Source: Fidelibacterota bacterium TCS55 (GTDB taxonomy: Bacteria; Fidelibacterota; Marinisomatia; Marinisomatales; TCS55). From it: a stretch of 8,811 nt of DNA. The stretch covers positions 1-8,811 of the forward strand of contig CAJJBS010000036.1 in the NCBI GenBank assembly GCA_905182385.1. Direction: 5' to 3'. Shown here in pieces: positions 6,451 to 8,811 of this stretch (position 1 is the first letter of the stretch; every line of letters starts with the position of its first letter). The notes below the pieces were generated by a model, which searched no databases, was not told the DNA's origin, and worked only from the letters and a program-made list of their open reading frames with translations. The position numbers were made by a program, and so were the translations under genes.

Positions 6451-7078
6451 ATTATATTCTTTTAGAAGGTGACCATGGGCTATGCGCGCCAGGATGGCGT
6501 TAGCTTATGCAAATATTACAATTGAATTAAGGGAAATACTTTTATCAGATCGTCCAAATGAATTATATGCTATTTCCTCAAAAGGAACGGTTCCAGTACT
6601 TCAACTTCCAAATGGTTCAGTTCTTGATGAAAGCTTTGATATTATGAAGTGGGCTCTTAAACAAGCTAAAACAGATTGGTTAGATATTAATTTTGAGGAT
6701 CAATTATCTATAATTAAAATAAATGATGAAGAATTTAAGCCATGGTTAAATAAATATAAATATCATCAACGCAACCCAGAGTCCTCTTATGAAGAATCTC
6801 AAGATAAGTGTATTCAAATATTATCAAAATTTGAAGAAACACTATCTAAAAAATTATTTTTATTTGGAGAAAAAGCTCAAGTTGCTGATGTAGCTGTTTT
6901 ACCTTTAGTAAGGCAGTTTGCTCATGTTGATTTATCTTTTTTTACGAAAAAGTTACCTCATTTAAATCGTTGGCTTGAGATATGGAACGCATCCACAATT
7001 TTCCAGTCAATTATGAAAAAATATGATAAATGGGAGCCAAGTCAAACACCACTTATTGTGACTTTCATTCAAAAGTAA
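6434..7078 (+). CDS. Selenocysteine-containing glutathione S-transferase (TGA at codon 13 read as Sec)
   Basis: A 214-residue glutathione S-transferase-family protein if TGA at 6470-6472 is read through. Codons from ATG 6434 give MQEYPKLYSFRR, then TGA, then PWAMRARM, matching the family pattern YSFRR-C-PxAMRARM with TGA exactly at the catalytic cysteine. The thioredoxin-like domain spans about 5-80, including the cis-Pro region SKGTVPVLQLPNG (49-61) and the glutathione-contacting DES (65-67). An all-alpha C-terminal domain follows (about 90-205) with the N-capping segment VADVAVLPLVRQF. Cys-type members bind glutathione through a mixed disulfide and do thiol-transfer or reductase chemistry; Sec would make the residue more reactive. 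A TGA directly before ATG 6434 (6431-6433) rules out an earlier start. Starting at ATG 6482 would delete beta1 and the active site. A SECIS-like hairpin follows the TGA. trhO begins 16 nt after the stop. No Shine-Dalgarno is visible; TATAAA (6424-6429) lies 4 nt upstream. Confidence 0.85.
6474..6509 (+). promoter_or_regulatory. bacterial SECIS-like hairpin directing selenocysteine insertion
   Basis: Starting 1 nt after the in-frame TGA, 6474-6482 pairs with 6501-6509 (9 bp, two G-U), U6483-C6485 bulge out, 6486-6490 pairs with 6496-6500 (5 bp, one G-U), and AGGAU (6491-6495) forms the apical loop. Bacterial SECIS elements sit in the coding sequence just 3' of the UGA, with the apical loop roughly 16-37 nt away and a G in its first two positions. 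Here the distance is 18 nt and G is at position 2. As I recall it, the E. coli fdhF element has loop AGGUCU about 17 nt from its UGA with a bulged U below the upper stem, a close parallel. The stretch 6473-6510 is about 60% G+C inside a gene near one-third, consistent with selection for RNA structure. Confidence 0.75.
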
Positions 7079-7094
7079 TTGAAAAAAATAGAAT

Positions 7095-8141
7095 ATGAAA
7101 AAAGAAATATTATATAATAAAAAAAGTCGAGAACTTTTGTTAAAAGAACTTCAAGAAGAGTCTTTTAAAAGAATTACAGGTTCATTTTATCGTTATAGAA
7201 CCATAAAAGATTTAGAGAAATTCAGAGATATTCTTTACAAAGAATGGTCAGCCTTAAAAATTTATGGGAGAATTTATATTTCTGAAGAAGGTATTAATGC
7301 ACAATTTAGTTGTCCTGAACAGAATTGGGAATTTTTTCAAAATAATTTGGAATCTCATAATAACTTAAAAGAAATTCCAATTAAAATTGCAATTGAGGAT
7401 GGAGAATCTTTTTATAAGCTAACTATTAAAATTAAAGATGAGATTGTTGCTTACGGAATAAGTAATGATGACTATGATATGCAAGTTACAGGAGATCATT
7501 TATCCGCAAAAGTTTTTAATGAAAAATTAAATGATGAGAATTCATTAGTAGTAGATATGAGAAATTATTATGAAAGTGAAGTTGGTCACTTTGAAAATGC
7601 TATTGTTCCAGATGTTGATACTTCTCGTGATTTACTACCTGAAGTAAAAAAACTATTAAAAGGGCATGAAGAAGATGAGATTTTGCTATACTGTACAGGA
7701 GGCATTCGTTGTGAAAAAGCAAGCTCATATTTAATTAAGAGTGGATTCCAAAATGTTAATCAATTAGAAGGAGGAATCATTCAGTATGTTAGGGATATTA
7801 AGAAAGAAAGTTTAGATTCGAAATTCATTGGAAAAAATTTTGTGTTTGATGCTCGTTTAAGCGAGCGAGTTACAGAAGATATATTGAGTTTTTGTCATCA
7901 GTGTAGCGAGCCAGCTGATCAACACTTAGATTGTGGGAATGATGCATGCCATATTTTATTTATTCAATGTGAAAAGTGTAATCTGAAGTATAAGGGTTGT
8001 TGTTCAAAAGAATGTCAAGATTTTTCGAGCTTACCAATTGAAGAGCAACGAGTATTGAGAAAAGATCCTAAAAAAATTGTATCAAAAGCACGTTATTCAA
8101 GTCGAGTAAAGCCAAAGTTGAATGAATTAGATTATTTATAA
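7095..8141 (+). CDS. trhO: tRNA uridine(34) hydroxylase TrhO (rhodanese family, formerly YceA/UPF0176)
   Basis: A 348-residue protein matching TrhO in length and order. It catalyses oxygen-dependent hydroxylation of wobble uridine 34 in tRNAs, the first step towards 5-methoxyuridine or 5-oxyacetyl-uridine. An N-terminal ferredoxin-like domain (about 25-125, with IYISEEGINAQFS) precedes a rhodanese domain (about 130-235), which holds the active-site loop YCTGGIRCEKAS (Cys200) and QLEGGIIQY. The C-terminal region has the family's GKNFVFDARLSERV followed by a cysteine-rich module (C267, C270, C280, C285, C292, C295, C302, C303, C307) likely to bind a metal. The rhodanese Cys is encoded normally, not by TGA. 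It follows the Sec-GST by 16 nt and is probably co-transcribed. No Shine-Dalgarno precedes the ATG. Its last 10 nt overlap the convergent small gene on the other strand. Confidence 0.95.
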   Translation: MKKEILYNKKSRELLLKELQEESFKRITGSFYRYRTIKDLEKFRDILYKEWSALKIYGRIYISEEGINAQFSCPEQNWEFFQNNLESHNNLKEIPIKIAIEDGESFYKLTIKIKDEIVAYGISNDDYDMQVTGDHLSAKVFNEKLNDENSLVVDMRNYYESEVGHFENAIVPDVDTSRDLLPEVKKLLKGHEEDEILLYCTGGIRCEKASSYLIKSGFQNVNQLEGGIIQYVRDIKKESLDSKFIGKNFVFDARLSERVTEDILSFCHQCSEPADQHLDCGNDACHILFIQCEKCNLKYKGCCSKECQDFSSLPIEEQRVLRKDPKKIVSKARYSSRVKPKLNELDYL

Positions 8142-8356
8142 TTAGTATACCATAAAGGTTGACGGTAATAATTACTTATTGGTCGTCCGACTATTGCTGT
8201 GTATATCCATCCGGCAACCCAAAAAGTAATTATTCCTGGAAGTAAAATATTTAAAATAATTGAAAATAGACCCATAACTAGTGTAAATGCAAATGGCAGT
8301 ATTATAGCCATACTTATATAAGGGTGCTTAAGCATAAATTGTTGAATCTTATTCAT
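8132..8356 (-). CDS. small two-helix inner-membrane protein of unknown function
   Basis: A 74-residue protein that I do not recognise. After a short amphipathic N-terminus (MNKIQQFMLKHPY) there are two hydrophobic segments, about 13-39 and 40-57, joined by a Pro-Gly turn (LLPGI), then a polar Tyr/Arg-rich tail (SNYYRQPLWY). It is probably inserted in the inner membrane. Support for a real gene: an AAGG ribosome site (8363-8366, minus strand) 6 nt before the ATG, a coherent membrane-protein composition, and a gap that would otherwise be non-coding. It runs tail-to-tail with trhO, overlapping by 10 nt, and is divergent from the M28 peptidase gene. No function can be assigned. Confidence 0.6.
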   Translation of the reverse strand: MNKIQQFMLKHPYISMAIILPFAFTLVMGLFSIILNILLPGIITFWVAGWIYTAIVGRPISNYYRQPLWYTNYK

Positions 8357-8450
8357 TTGTTACCTTTTTAATTTTATTATTTACAAAAACCATGAAATCA
8401 TTGATTATATGATAAGTGGCCTGTTTAGTATTTATATTATTAATTAGAGT

Positions 8451-8479
8451 TTGTATTTTATTTTATCTGCTTCTAGTTT
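8451..8479 (+). promoter_or_regulatory. candidate promoter for the M28 peptidase lipoprotein gene
   Basis: TTGTAT (8451-8456), a 17-nt spacer and TAGTTT (8474-8479) would start a transcript near 8486, giving a leader of about 38 nt that contains the strong ribosome site. The -10 hexamer is poor and this AT-rich gap offers other weak matches, so confidence is low. Confidence 0.25.
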
Positions 8480-8510
8480 ATTTTCTTCATCCCCATAAGC
8501 AATTCGATTT

Positions 8511-8518
8511 GAGGAGGT
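8511..8518 (+). promoter_or_regulatory. strong ribosome binding site of the M28 peptidase gene
   Basis: GAGGAGGT contains the full AGGAGG core (8512-8517), 6 nt before the ATG at 8524. It fixes the start of the lipoprotein signal peptide and predicts efficient initiation. Confidence 0.75.
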
Positions 8519-8523
8519 CGATA

Positions 8524-8811
8524 ATGAAAACAAAATTTAATCTCTTAATGTTTCTATTAATAATTATTAATGGTTGTACTAACTCAACTTCTGCAATAAA
8601 TAATGAGCCTCGAATTGATTTAGTATCCACTTTTGATATTTCTCTTGATAAAGAAAATCAAAAAGCATTGGAATCGCAATTTGATTCTGTTCTTAATCCG
8701 CAAAATTTAGATATTTGGATGAAACATATGTCATCTAAGCCACATCATGTTGGCTCACCTTGGGGTAAGCAAAATGCTGAGTATATTGCTAAGCATTTAA
8801 AATCTTGGGGA
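8524..8811 (+). CDS. Lipoprotein M28-family peptidase (NAALADase/glutamate carboxypeptidase II-like), N-terminus only
   Basis: The first 96 codons of a gene that continues past the window. The N-terminus is a lipoprotein signal (hydrophobic residues 6-15, lipobox-like INGC with Cys18), so the mature enzyme is probably lipid-anchored in the envelope. Residues 37-62 read as an amphipathic segment. From about 63 the sequence LDIWMKHMSSKPHHVGSP and KQNAEYIAKHLKSWG matches the conserved start of N-acetylated alpha-linked acidic dipeptidases, where the M28 zinc peptidase begins after an xxRPHxxGSP segment. The metal ligands and catalytic Glu lie further downstream and are not in the window, so activity cannot be judged. 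With the M20 peptidase and the amidase it suggests a peptide-scavenging locale. Confidence 0.85.
   Translation, partial: MKTKFNLLMFLLIIINGCTNSTSAINNEPRIDLVSTFDISLDKENQKALESQFDSVLNPQNLDIWMKHMSSKPHHVGSPWGKQNAEYIAKHLKSWG

Noticed and set aside
6470..6472. TGA as Trp or Gly under an alternative genetic code
   Set aside because: No other in-frame TGA occurs in the large genes here although the genome is AT-rich and TGG is common. A single TGA at a catalytic Cys fits Sec much better. None of the visible stops is TGA, so the stop role of TGA is not directly demonstrated in this window.
6482..7078. GST gene starting at ATG 6482 as an ordinary 198-residue protein
   Set aside because: This start lacks a ribosome site and would remove the first beta-strand and the catalytic residue of the fold, while the in-frame upstream codons supply exactly these.
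7791..8010. Possible second selenoprotein in trhO's rhodanese or cysteine-rich region
   Set aside because: The rhodanese Cys200 and the C-terminal cysteines are all encoded by ordinary TGT/TGC codons, with no in-frame TGA.
1..8811. CRISPR arrays, insertion sequences, tRNA or rRNA genes
   Set aside because: No regularly spaced repeats, transposase motifs, terminal inverted repeats or cloverleaf sequences were found by reading.

Overview
The window is AT-rich (about one-third G+C by eye). It carries seven complete or partial protein genes, one probable small membrane-protein gene and one probable gene remnant. The content points to a marine Gram-negative of the Fibrobacteres-Chlorobi-Bacteroidetes group: an outer-membrane beta-barrel receptor with a carboxypeptidase-regulatory-like N-terminal domain, two secreted lipoprotein hydrolases (an amidase and an M28/NAALADase-type peptidase), and a TrhO rhodanese. 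Very strong Shine-Dalgarno sequences on three genes (two with TTG starts) and an apparent selenoprotein fit a lineage such as Marinimicrobia (SAR406) better than typical Bacteroidota. That placement is inference from style, not a proven assignment.

Layout: (1) 1-759, minus strand: most of an M20-family metallopeptidase, cut at its C-terminus by the window edge. (2) 872-2506, plus: lipoprotein amidase of the amidase-signature family. (3) 2635-5124, plus: TonB-dependent-receptor-like outer-membrane protein, closed by a strong intrinsic terminator at 5151-5197. (4) 5225-8141, plus: saccharopine-dehydrogenase-like oxidoreductase, a short nitrilase-like remnant, a glutathione S-transferase and trhO. 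(5) 8132-8356, minus: small two-helix membrane protein, convergent with and overlapping trhO. (6) 8524 to the edge, plus: N-terminus of a lipoprotein M28 peptidase.

The main discovery is the glutathione S-transferase. A conventional call would start at the ATG at 6482, but the reading frame extends upstream to an ATG at 6434 through one in-frame TGA (6470-6472). That TGA sits exactly where the family has its catalytic cysteine (RR-C-PxAMRARM). Immediately 3' of it, 6474-6509 folds into a GC-rich hairpin with a bulge and an AGGAU apical loop about 18 nt from the TGA, the hallmark geometry of a bacterial SECIS element. The simplest reading is a selenocysteine-containing GST of 214 residues. No selenocysteine machinery (selA, selB, selC, selD) lies in the window, so this remains to be confirmed from the rest of the genome.

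Functionally, the M20 peptidase, lipoprotein amidase, outer-membrane receptor and M28 lipoprotein suggest peptide and amide scavenging at the cell envelope. The 5225-8141 block is cytosolic: redox/thiol chemistry and tRNA wobble-uridine hydroxylation. Several genes without a Shine-Dalgarno have a -10-like hexamer only 4-6 nt before the ATG, suggesting leaderless transcripts alongside the strong-Shine-Dalgarno genes.
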